Translations under genes and position numbers: made by a program
NCBI GenBank assembly: GCA_965248675.1
Contig: CBDFJZ010000008.1
Span: 62,001 to 126,000, forward strand
DNA: 64,000 bases
Source of the DNA: UBA6627 sp965248675
Lineage (GTDB): Bacteria > Chloroflexota > Dehalococcoidia > UBA2979
Direction: 5' to 3'
Part shown: in pieces, positions 27,431 to 35,547 of the stretch
How positions within the stretch are numbered: the stretch's first letter is position 1
Layout: each line of letters begins with the position of its first letter
The notes under the pieces: generated by a model
Told to the model about the DNA's origin: nothing
What the model saw: the letters and a program-made list of their open reading frames with translations, nothing else
Databases searched by the model: none

Positions 27431-28366
27431 ATGCAGTCGCTCACCAGGCTGATCCGGGATGCCGCCGCCGACAACCCGCTCGCTCGGGCACTCGAGGCGA
27501 TCCTCGACTCGGGGATGATCATCTTCAGTCGTGACAACGAAGGTCGCTTTGTCCAGCTGAGCGAAAAGCTGACCGAACGGGCCGGGCTGATCGCGCCGGC
27601 CGGCGCGTCCCAACCGCGCAACATGCGGGTCTTCAACAGCGAGGGGCGCCTGCTCGCCGGCTCCGAATACCCGGCCTCGATCACCCGCAGAACCGGCGCG
27701 GCACAGCGCGACGTCCTGACGCGGGTCGTCTCGGATGACGATCGCCATCTCTGGCTGCAGCTGAGCACGATGCCGCTCGAGCGCGGCGCCGAGGGTTGGA
27801 GCGTCCTCTCGGTCACCGCCGACGTCACCGATCTCGTGGACGACCTGGAAAGCACCCGGCGTGAGGTCGCAGCCCGAGGTGAGCTGCTCACGCTCGCGAC
27901 CTCGTTGGCCGGCCCGCCTCGGACCTGCGCCGGCGTGATCGAACGCCTCGGATCGGTGCTCGCGACGATCCTGCCGAGCGCGAACGCGACGCTCGTGTCT
28001 CGGCACGGCATGCAGTTCCACAGCGAGGCGCTCCAGCACGGATACGGCACCCCGTTCAGCGAGACCGGCGGCCGCTTCACCGAGGAGCAGCAGCGGCGCT
28101 GGTCCGCCGACCGCGCGCACGTCAACCTCGACGTCCAGGACACCGACATCTACGACTCGCGCGTGGTCGCGGAAATGGCGAACCCCGTCCGCTCGATCGT
28201 GATTGCGCCGTTCGGCGCCAACCCGGCTGGCCACGTCGGCGCCATCGTCGTGCTCGGGGAGCAGCCGAACGCGTTCTCGGACGATCAAATCGAAAGCCTC
28301 GAGCACCTCGGACGGATCGCGGGGCACGCGCTCCCGGCGGAACAGCCGCTCGCCCGCAGCGCCTGA
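27431..28366 (+). CDS. PAS/GAF-domain sensor-like protein
   Basis: 311 residues from ATG 27431, chosen for GGAGG with 5-nt spacing; upstream in-frame sequence to 27074 is low-complexity. Residues about 20-140 form a PAS-like domain (AILDSGMIIFSRDNEGRFVQLSEKLTERAG; then a PAC-like end LSVTADVTDLVDDLESTRREV). Residues about 150-300 form a GAF-like domain (SVLATILPSANATLVSR; VIAPFGANPAGHVGAIVVLGEQPNAFSDDQIESLEHLGRIAG, shortened). There is no kinase, GGDEF or HTH output domain, so it is a stand-alone ligand sensor or has lost its output. It is not in an operon. Confidence 0.65.
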   Translation: MQSLTRLIRDAAADNPLARALEAILDSGMIIFSRDNEGRFVQLSEKLTERAGLIAPAGASQPRNMRVFNSEGRLLAGSEYPASITRRTGAAQRDVLTRVVSDDDRHLWLQLSTMPLERGAEGWSVLSVTADVTDLVDDLESTRREVAARGELLTLATSLAGPPRTCAGVIERLGSVLATILPSANATLVSRHGMQFHSEALQHGYGTPFSETGGRFTEEQQRRWSADRAHVNLDVQDTDIYDSRVVAEMANPVRSIVIAPFGANPAGHVGAIVVLGEQPNAFSDDQIESLEHLGRIAGHALPAEQPLARSA

Positions 28367-28634
28367 CCTGAGGCAGGCGCTCCGGTTCAGCACGTTCACG
28401 CTGTTGCCTTGGATCGAGCGCATCGAGCAGCGCTACCCCTTCGCCTCCCCGTGTCGCTTGAGGCAGTCGGGGAGCGGGTGGTCGAGCACGTGGTTCCGCG
28501 TCGCCGAGGCGGAGATCCACGCGTCCCACTCCTCGCCGTTCGTCGGAACGATCGGGTCGCCAGCGGCGCTTCGTGTCAGCGCGTCAGTACCCAGTTCGTC
28601 TCCAGTGGAGTACTAGGCCTTCAATTCCGCGCTC
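28367..28634. other. Intergenic, nothing recognised
   Basis: Between the PAS/GAF gene and the decayed SRPBCC gene I see no coding sequence, repeat or clear regulatory site. Confidence 0.5.
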
Positions 28635-29105
28635 TCAGCACCAGACTTCATCAGCCCCACCACCTTCAAGACGCTGCTTCAGGCTTTTGTGGCTCTGAAG
28701 CAACTCCCTCTTCGCTTGCCTGCGGACGAGTAACGGCACGAGCAGCTTGCCGATGCCGTAGCCCTCGAAGTCGAGCTCGAACGTGAACCGCGTCGGTGCC
28801 CGTCGTCGAGGGCCTCGAACCGACCTTTCCCGACGGCGCGAACGGGACCCGCGGTGACGCGGAACGCGTAACTGTGCGGCTCATCCCAATCCGTGAGGTC
28901 GCTGGTCATCGTCTGCTCGCGCATCCCCCATCTTTCGCGTCAACTGGATTTGCGAGCCTTCCTGTAGCGGGCCATCGCCCTCGAGGCTCGCCCTGACGAC
29001 CGCGTCCTGCCATTCGGTGAATCGGCTCGGGTCGGTCACGTAGGCGAAGACGTCCGCCGGGCTGCGGTTGATCTCGACGCTGTGCACCATCGCTGCCATG
29101 CTCAT
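28635..29105 (-). pseudogene. SRPBCC-family protein, two frameshifts
   Basis: Three consecutive reading frames together make one START/polyketide-cyclase-like protein of about 155 residues: MVHSVEINRSPADVFAYVTD...WQDAVVRA, then SYAFRVTAGPVRAVGKGRFEAL, then TRFTFELDFEGYGIGKLLVP. The first break is at a G5 run near 28928 (one extra G). The second, near 28800, needs one missing base. SRPBCC proteins bind hydrophobic ligands. The order of motifs is intact, so this was recently functional or is mis-assembled. Confidence 0.7.
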
Positions 29106-29239
29106 TACCTTTCACGCTGGCGCCAATCCTCTGCCGCTCATGGAGGCGCGTAATGACGGCCCGAAGGTCGCCAGCTCGACAGACGCCGCCACGGCGGTAG
29201 CGACCGACGTCGGACCTCGCCATCTCAGGAGATGATCTC

Positions 29240-29914
29240 ATGACCGACTTGACCACATACGAGCAGGTGGGCGACGTGGCCCTCATCAGCATGGACGATG
29301 GCAAGGCCAACGCCTTCGGGCCACCGATGATTGCCGCCGTCGATGCAATGCTCGACCGCGCCGCTGAGGACGCCAGGGCCGTCGTATTGACCGGCCGGCC
29401 AGGCATCTTCTCGGGCGGGTTCGACCTCAACGTGATTCGCGGTGGAGATGCAACGCAGGCGCGCGCCCAGGCGCTGGGCGGTGCCCGTCTCATGATGCGC
29501 TTGTACGGATGGCCGCAGCCGCTGGTCGCCGCTGCGTCGGGACACGCCATCGCGCTTGGCGCGTTCTGTCTGCTCACCAGCGATCATCGCCTTGGTGCAG
29601 ACGGTGATTTTCGAATCGGTCTGAACGAAGTCTCGATCGGCGCGACGCTGCCGCCGTTCGCGTGGTTACTGGCGAAGGACCGCCTTTCCAAACGCTACCT
29701 GACGCAAGCTACGGTGACCGCGAGGATCTACGACCCCAACGGCGCGCGCGATGCGGGTTTTCTCGACGAGGTGGTGCCGGCTGACAGGCTGCGTGACGTC
29801 GCGCTCGAACATGCTGGACAGTTGGCCGAGCTCGATGCCAATGCGTACGCGGGCATGAAGCAGGGCCTCAGAGGTGATTCGATCGACGTCGTCCTTGCTG
29901 GTCTCGGGGGCTGA
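29240..29914 (+). CDS. Enoyl-CoA hydratase/isomerase (crotonase) family protein
   Basis: 224 residues, slightly short for the family because the C-terminal helices are reduced. Oxyanion-hole motifs are present (GIFSGGFDLNVI and GHAIALGAFCLL), as is the position of the catalytic glutamate (GLNEVSIGATLP). It acts on a CoA thioester; whether as hydratase, isomerase or another crotonase cannot be read from the sequence. It is 60 bp upstream of, and probably co-transcribed with, the LLM oxidoreductase. Confidence 0.88.
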   Translation: MTDLTTYEQVGDVALISMDDGKANAFGPPMIAAVDAMLDRAAEDARAVVLTGRPGIFSGGFDLNVIRGGDATQARAQALGGARLMMRLYGWPQPLVAAASGHAIALGAFCLLTSDHRLGADGDFRIGLNEVSIGATLPPFAWLLAKDRLSKRYLTQATVTARIYDPNGARDAGFLDEVVPADRLRDVALEHAGQLAELDANAYAGMKQGLRGDSIDVVLAGLGG

Positions 29915-29974
29915 CGGAGTGGTCACCGGACAGGCGGCACTTGAGGAGTCGAGGGGCTGATAGGAGCAGTAAGA

Positions 29975-31042
29975 ATGGCGGTCGGATTCTGGACCATGGG
30001 CGGCGGCCGCCCGACGAGCGGCGATCCCTCGATCTTCAGCGGCGTGCGCCAGGCGGTACGCGCTGAGGAGCTCGGGTACGACGGGATCGTGTACGTGGAC
30101 TCGCAGAACCTCGTGGCCGACTGCTACATCTCGATGGCGCTGGCTGCGCACGCGACGACCAGCATCAAACTCGGCACGGGCGTCACCAACTCCTTCACGC
30201 GCCATCCCGCCATAACCGCTTCGGCGATCGCGACCGTGCAGGCCGAAAGTGGCGGCCGCGCGTACATGGGGATCGGTCGCGGAGACTCGGCGCTGGCGCA
30301 CCTCGGGCTCGCCCCCGACGGAGTCGGCCGCTTCGAACGCTACCTCGAACGTCTCCAGGCCTACCTCCGGGGTGACGAGGTGCCGTTCGACGGCGGCGAT
30401 GTCGACGCCCTCGGCCTGGCAGACAGCCCCGAGAGCAGCCACATCCGCTGGATCGGCGCGGCTGGGCCGAAGGTGCCGGTCGATGTCGCGGCCACGGGCC
30501 CGCGAGTGATCGCGGCGGCTGCACGCCAAGCGGATCGCGTGAGCCTGAACGTGGGCGCGGACGTGGAGCGAGTGCGCTGGGGGATGGAGGTTGCGAGAGC
30601 GGCCCGCGAGGCGGCGGGCCTCGAGGGCGACATTCCCTTCGCCGCGTACCTCCCGCTGGTGGTGCACGACGATCCGGAGGAGGCGATGCGCATCGGCGCG
30701 GGGCAGGTCTCGCTGTTCGCGAGGTTCTCGAACATGTACGGCACGGTCGTCGGGCCCGTCTCGGAGCGCCAGCGCGACGTGCTGGAGGCGATCCACGACA
30801 CCTACGACATGCACAGTCATGGCCGTCCCGGCAGCGCCCAGGACATGGCCGCCACGTCCGAGTTCTCTCGGGAGTTCGGTGTGTTCGGGTCGCCGGACTA
30901 CTGCGTCGAGCGCCTCGCGCCGCTGATCGAACTCGGCGTGGATCGATTCGTCCTCCGCGGCTCACCCATCGATCCCGCTAACCCGAGTTCAGTCGCGAGC
31001 GAGCGCTTCATCAACGACGTCGTGCGGCAGTTACGGGGCTAG
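29975..31042 (+). CDS. LLM-class F420/FMN-dependent oxidoreductase
   Basis: 355 residues, a TIM-barrel of the luciferase-like monooxygenase family. The family start is AEELGYDGIVYVDSQNL, then SIKLGTGVTNSFTRHPAITASA, the cofactor-phosphate loop MGIGRGDSALAHLG and the C-terminal FGSPDYCVERLAPLIELGVDRFVLRG. The non-prolyl cis-bond region and the length fit the methylene-H4MPT reductase-like F420 group better than bacterial luciferase; cofactor assignment is inference. The substrate is unknown. It is paired with the crotonase upstream. Confidence 0.88.
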   Translation: MAVGFWTMGGGRPTSGDPSIFSGVRQAVRAEELGYDGIVYVDSQNLVADCYISMALAAHATTSIKLGTGVTNSFTRHPAITASAIATVQAESGGRAYMGIGRGDSALAHLGLAPDGVGRFERYLERLQAYLRGDEVPFDGGDVDALGLADSPESSHIRWIGAAGPKVPVDVAATGPRVIAAAARQADRVSLNVGADVERVRWGMEVARAAREAAGLEGDIPFAAYLPLVVHDDPEEAMRIGAGQVSLFARFSNMYGTVVGPVSERQRDVLEAIHDTYDMHSHGRPGSAQDMAATSEFSREFGVFGSPDYCVERLAPLIELGVDRFVLRGSPIDPANPSSVASERFINDVVRQLRG

Positions 31043-31362
31043 AAGGCAGCCGCTCCTTGCGGTCTTCCCGGGCGACGTCGACATGCCGATCCTCGATCAC
31101 CGTGCGCTGCCTCAAGAGCGTCGCGAGGCCGCGCGAACTCTCGGTCGCCGCGGGCAGGCGAGCTGCGCGCAGCTCGCCGTAGCGTAGGACCACACAGCTA
31201 GACTCAGCGGCCGGGTGCTGGGGTGGCGTTGTGTCCGCGACGCACCGCGTCGTGGCGCGCTCAGGCGCGGATGGAATATTGGCTTCCCCGGCCCCCTCGT
31301 CCAGGCGCTCGGCCAGCTTCTGAGCAGCGCGAACGGCCGCGCCATTGGAGACGCCGGCTGGC
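31043..31362. other. Intergenic, holds one arm of a 16-bp inverted repeat
   Basis: No supported gene. CGGATGGAATATTGGC at 31268-31283 is the exact reverse complement of 33299-33314, on the other side of the sulfite reductase gene. Nothing else is recognised. Confidence 0.45.
31268..31283 (+). repeat. 16-bp inverted repeat, left arm
   Basis: CGGATGGAATATTGGC, AT-rich core in GC-rich DNA. The mate is at 33299-33314. The two arms flank the sulfite reductase gene and could be a paired binding site or the edges of a rearranged segment. Confidence 0.4.
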
Positions 31363-33060
31363 CTAGTCGACCGCCACCTCGACCTTGCTCCCCAGCTCGT
31401 CTCCGATGCGGTGGCACCAGTCGCCGAAGCTCTCACCCTCCAGGCGCTCGTCCCGGAACCTCTCGAGCACCGGGCTCAACGTCGGCACGATCTCGTCCTG
31501 ATGCACCATCTCGGCGAACAGCCGATTCAGGCGGGTGCCGGCGAAGTCGCCACCGAGGTAGACCTGGTAGTGATCGGCCGTCTTGCCGACGAGGCCCACG
31601 TCCCCGAGGAAGGGGCGAGCGCAGCCGTTCGGGCACCCCGTCATGCGGACGCTGAGACGCTCCTGACCCAGACCCAGACGCTCGAGTTCGGTGTCGAGGC
31701 TACGAATCACGTCCGGCAGCGAGCGCTCCGCCTCGGCCAGCGCCAGGCCGCAGGTCGGCATCGCTGGGCACGCCATCGCCGCGCGGAACATCGGCGACAT
31801 CGACTCGACCGATCGCACCTCGTGGTCGGCGAGGAGCGCATCGATGGCGGCTCGGTCGCCCGCCTCGATGTCGGTGAAGAGGATGTTCTGCTGGGCAGTC
31901 AGCCGGACGTCGGGCTTGAACTGCTCGACCACGGAGCGAAGCGCAGTGCGCGTCCGCTGGCTGCCCGTATCCAGCACGCGACCGTTCTCGACGTGGACGC
32001 CAAGGAACCAGCGCCCGTCGCCCTGCTCATGCCAGCCGAGGTGGTCGTCGACGTCCCAGTCCTCGATCGGCGTGGGGTCGCTCAGGCGCCAGCCGAGCCG
32101 TTCCTCGACCTGCGCGCGGAACCACTCGGTGCCGCGGTCGTCTAACAGGTACTTCAGACGCGCCTGCCGGCGGTCGCTTCGGTTCCCGAAGTCACGCTGC
32201 ACCGCGATGATCGCCTCGGAGACCGGCAGAACCTGCTCGGGTGTCACGTTCCCCAGCAGCGTGGCCGCGCGCGGGTGGGTCTTCGCCATGCCATGCGTCG
32301 CGCCCATGCCCCCGCCAACCAACACCGCGAACGCGCCGACCGCGCCTCCGGTCACGACCGGCACGAATCCGAGGTCCTGGGAATACACATCGACGCAGTT
32401 GTCGCCCGGTAGCGCGAACCCCACCTTGAACTTGCGAGGCAGGTACGTGGCCCCGTAGAAGGGCTCTTCGTCCTCGCCGATCGTCGCGGCCTTTTCGCCG
32501 TTCAGCCAGATCTCCTGGTAGGCCCCGGTCTTCGGGAGCAAGTGATCGCTCAGCTCCAGCGCGACCCGCATCACCTGTTCACGCACCGCATCGGAGACCG
32601 GCGCAGGACACGCCATGACGTTGCGCGTGATGTCGCCGCAGGCACCGAGCGTCGTGACGTGCGCCTCGTTCAGGGCGCGAATGACCGCCCGAAGGTCGTG
32701 CTTCAGCGTGCCGTGGAGCTGGAAGTCCTGACGGGTTGTGATCCGGAGCGTGCCGTTCGCGTACTCCCCCGCCAGCCGGTCGTGCACGAGGTACTGCTCC
32801 GCGGTGAGTACGCCACCCGGCACCTTGGAGCGGATCATGAACATGTACTTCTTGGCGCCGCCGGTGCCTCGTACCGCCCGACGAACGTCGCGGTCCTCTT
32901 GCTCGTAAATGCCGTGAAATTTGATCAGGTGGATGTTGTCGCCGATCCGGTCGCTATCCGCCTCCAACATCTCGGCGATCGTGCCGCGCAGGAATTCGCT
33001 GTTCTCCTTCGCAACCTCAACCTTCGACGGTCGGGCGGCGGTACGGTTGGTGGGGGACAT
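31363..33060 (-). CDS. Ferredoxin/NADPH-type sulfite (or nitrite) reductase hemoprotein
   Basis: 565 residues from ATG 33060 (AGGAG 7 nt upstream; the open frame extends to 33216). Both ferredoxin-like halves and both siroheme/[4Fe-4S] domains are present. The cluster cysteines are CPAMPTCGLALAE and TGCPNGCARP (C-x5-C ... C-x3-C). An N-terminal KFHGIYEQEDRDVRR block matches the CysI/Sir family. It catalyses six-electron reduction of sulfite to sulfide (assimilatory); nitrite is an alternative. No flavoprotein partner is nearby, so ferredoxin is the likelier donor. Confidence 0.92.
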   Translation of the reverse strand: MSPTNRTAARPSKVEVAKENSEFLRGTIAEMLEADSDRIGDNIHLIKFHGIYEQEDRDVRRAVRGTGGAKKYMFMIRSKVPGGVLTAEQYLVHDRLAGEYANGTLRITTRQDFQLHGTLKHDLRAVIRALNEAHVTTLGACGDITRNVMACPAPVSDAVREQVMRVALELSDHLLPKTGAYQEIWLNGEKAATIGEDEEPFYGATYLPRKFKVGFALPGDNCVDVYSQDLGFVPVVTGGAVGAFAVLVGGGMGATHGMAKTHPRAATLLGNVTPEQVLPVSEAIIAVQRDFGNRSDRRQARLKYLLDDRGTEWFRAQVEERLGWRLSDPTPIEDWDVDDHLGWHEQGDGRWFLGVHVENGRVLDTGSQRTRTALRSVVEQFKPDVRLTAQQNILFTDIEAGDRAAIDALLADHEVRSVESMSPMFRAAMACPAMPTCGLALAEAERSLPDVIRSLDTELERLGLGQERLSVRMTGCPNGCARPFLGDVGLVGKTADHYQVYLGGDFAGTRLNRLFAEMVHQDEIVPTLSPVLERFRDERLEGESFGDWCHRIGDELGSKVEVAVD

Positions 33061-33298
33061 CGTCACGCTCCTGCTAACGAGATCGGATGACGCCCCGTGC
33101 GGAGGCGTGGTTGTCGCTGGCGGCTCTCGTCGGACCAGGTGGCGAGTTCGCCTCCAGACGGGACCGCCGGCAGCGCACCTCGTAACAATCCTGAGTTCCA
33201 TGATCGTGTTTGTCAACTATACGCGCCATTCCGCATCATCCGGATCGCGGGAGAGGATCTCGGGCCCAGCGGCCGGTACACCCAGCGGCCCGTGGGGC

Positions 33299-33314
33299 GC
33301 CAATATTCCATCCG
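33299..33314 (-). repeat. 16-bp inverted repeat, right arm
   Basis: Exact reverse complement of 31268-31283, 2 kb away, about 240 bp upstream of the sulfite reductase start. Confidence 0.4.
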
Positions 33315-33360
33315 CCTCGAGACTGAGCCTGTGACGAGTTCCCCTGGTCGTTGCTGGATC

Positions 33361-33851
33361 CGAATGCGACAGCGCCTGCAGGCGCGCATTCATCTGATTC
33401 TGGAGGACGTCGCGCTGCGCCATCAGCTAATGGTGTGCGAGCGTGGGCGAACACCCCGGCGCAGCCTGAGCGGTAGCCACCGCCTGCTCTGGCCCTTCCT
33501 CGCCCCGGTTCTGGTCGAGCTGGCCGAAGGGGCTCGATATCTTCCAACCCGCGACCGTGACCCGTTGGCGGCACGCGCGCTGGTGGCGACTCCTACTCCG
33601 TCGGCGAAGACGGCGACCAGGGCTCCGGCGCATCGACCCTCAGCTACAGGCTTGATCCCTCAGATCGCTCGCGAGAACCGGCGCTGGGGGAGCGCGTCTC
33701 CTTGGCGAACTCCGGCACCTTGGCTTCCAGGTCAACAACTCGACCGTCCGGCGCTACCGCGGAACAGCGCCGCGGCCGCCACGCACCAGGCCCCACCGAT
33801 CGTGCCACCCTCGCCGCGGCCGCTCCGTCCGAGCACGGTTCGTGATCTGAA
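33361..33851 (+). pseudogene. Degraded integrase-core transposase
   Basis: Three frames in turn match one transposase. LILEDVALRHQLMVCERGR is the N-terminal helical part; QPATVTRWRHARWWRLLLRR comes in a second frame; and LIPQIARENRRWG followed by ARLLGELRHLGFQVNNSTVRRYR is the HTH. This is the DDE/integrase-core (IS481/IS3-like) pattern. At least two frameshifts and no catalytic domain remain, so it is a fossil. Confidence 0.7.
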
Positions 33852-33917
33852 TCTCGCAAGGCCTGATGCAGCGGCGTAGGATTCATACCCCGCAGATCGA
33901 TTTCCCTGGGAGGACCC

Positions 33918-34577
33918 ATGTCCCTGCGTATTAACGACACCGCGCCGGATTTCACGGCCGAGAGCACCGAGGGCACGATCAAGTTCCACGACTGGATCGG
34001 CGACGGCTGGGCGCTGCTGTTCTCGCACCCCAAAGACTTCACCCCCGTCTGCACCACTGAGCTGGGTGCCGTCGCGGGCCTCAAGCCCGAGTTCGACCGC
34101 CGCAACTGCAAGGTCATCGGGATCAGCGTCGACGGTGTCAGCGATCACGAGAAGTGGTCCGGCGACATCGAGGCCTCGCAGGGCCATGCCGTGAACTACC
34201 CGCTCATCGGCGACCCCACGCTCGAGGTCGTCAAGGCCTGGGACATGCTGCCCGCCGACGCCGGTGACACCTCGGAAGGCCGCACGGCTGCCGACAACGC
34301 AACCGCCCGCTCGGTCTACATCATCGGTCCCGACAAGAAGATCAAGGTCTCGCTGACCTACCCGATGACCACGGGTCGCAACTTCGCCGAGATTCTGAGG
34401 ATTCTCGACTCCGTCCAGCTCACCGCCAAAGAGCAGGTCGCGACGCCGGCCAACTGGGAGCAGGGCGACGACGTCATCATCGTCCCCTCCGTCTCCGACG
34501 AGGCCGCCAGGGAGAAGTACCCGGACGGCTGGGAGTCCCCGCTGCCCTACATCCGCCTGGTCAAGCAGCCCACATAG
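33918..34577 (+). CDS. Peroxiredoxin, 1-Cys (Prx6) type
   Basis: 219 residues, with a good ribosome-binding site (GGGAGG) before ATG 33918. The thioredoxin-fold active site is LFSHPKDFTPVCTTELG with peroxidatic Cys45. The long C-terminal extension (VSDEAAREKYPDGWESPLPYIRLVKQ) is typical of the Prx6 group, which lacks a resolving cysteine in the classical position. It reduces hydrogen peroxide and alkyl hydroperoxides in the cytoplasm. It is monocistronic, followed by a strong hairpin at 34617-34647. Confidence 0.95.
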   Translation: MSLRINDTAPDFTAESTEGTIKFHDWIGDGWALLFSHPKDFTPVCTTELGAVAGLKPEFDRRNCKVIGISVDGVSDHEKWSGDIEASQGHAVNYPLIGDPTLEVVKAWDMLPADAGDTSEGRTAADNATARSVYIIGPDKKIKVSLTYPMTTGRNFAEILRILDSVQLTAKEQVATPANWEQGDDVIIVPSVSDEAAREKYPDGWESPLPYIRLVKQPT

Positions 34578-34616
34578 CGCCCGACCGCCGCGACCCCAGG
34601 GCTGCAGGCCGGCACC

Positions 34617-34647
34617 CCGTCCTCGAACCTCTTTGGTTCGAGGACGG
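34617..34647 (+). terminator. Perfect 13-bp stem after peroxiredoxin
   Basis: CCGTCCTCGAACC pairs with GGTTCGAGGACGG around loop TCTTT. No run of T follows, so it may act as a 3' stabiliser or as a bidirectional or weak terminator. Confidence 0.6.
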
Positions 34648-34806
34648 TCCGGTATGTCCGCCATCCGCCGACGAGCCCAGGGTGGAGCAGCCACTGATGG
34701 CGACAGAACCGCAGCACGAGATTCCTCGCGGCGATCGGCCAGCAGTGATGTAGGCGTTGCCCCTTGGCTCCCCAGGGCGTGAGAAGTCAAGTTCGACCTT
34801 GTTAAA

Positions 34807-34866
34807 CTAGGCCCACGGGTCGAGCACGCGACCGGCGAGCTCCGGGCCACTGTCGCAGCGGAACAG
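34807..34866 (-). pseudogene. Transposase fragment
   Basis: The last 19 codons before a stop read LFRCDSGPELAGRVLDPWA. This is the DDE-transposase block usually seen as RCDNGPEFTSRALDAWA (IS3-type OrfB). Only this scrap is preserved. Confidence 0.6.
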
Positions 34867-35052
34867 CCGCCCGCCCGCGGCGCCTGATCGGACCCACCGC
34901 GCCCGCGCGTCACCTCGACGCTGCACCTGCCGGACCCGCGGGCGAGCCGAATCCGACAGGTGTCGCGCACGTGGGTTCGGCGCGTTCCGCGATCCCGAGT
35001 CCGGGCCCGCGACGCGTCGTCCCTGATGATCTGAAGGAGCCCGGCGGAGCGC

Positions 35053-35160
35053 CGCTGGTCGCCCGGTGGGAGGACGCAGGCGCCACGCTCCGCTCCGTGC
35101 GGCGCGACATGGTCCTCGAAGAGGAGGCGCGGCCGATGATCGCCTACGCCGGGCGCCCGC
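35053..35160 (+). repeat. Dispersed ~105-bp repeat, copy 1
   Basis: It matches 39350-39457 with a few substitutions and one short indel. It encodes VLEEEARPMIAYAGRPL in one frame, so both copies are fragments of one former gene or element. Confidence 0.75.
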
Positions 35161-35547
35161 TGCCCGAGACGCCGCTCGAGGATCGCCGTCCCGCCTGCGG
35201 CCTGCGCCGCTGGACGATCGATCCGGCCAACTGGGATCGCTGCACCGACCTCTCCGCGAACGGCGTCTGGCCGGCGATGGACACGGTGGGCCACCGCGTG
35301 CTCGGCCAGTTCCGCACCCCCGTGTCACAGACGCATCCCGACCAGGCCGGCGCTAGCGTCATCGTGGCGGCGGCCAGAGCTTGAGCGGCCACTCCCACGT
35401 CGCCAGCAGACGGTCGCGCGGCCAGCGCCAGCACCGCGAGCAGCGGCAGCGCAACGAACCATCCGAAATGGTGCATCTGCACGATGCGACCCTGGGTCGT
35501 GGATGAAATCGTGGTGACTCGGAACGGTTCACCGCACGGAGGCCCTC

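Larger units (their letters stand above)
34648..35547. other. 900-bp region of gene debris
   Basis: No intact gene. It contains a transposase fragment at 34807-34866 and a repeat shared with 39350-39457. The open frame 34971-35384 (forward) includes the repeat (VLEEEARPMIAYAGRPL) but lacks a clear start and reads as fused scraps. Confidence 0.5.
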
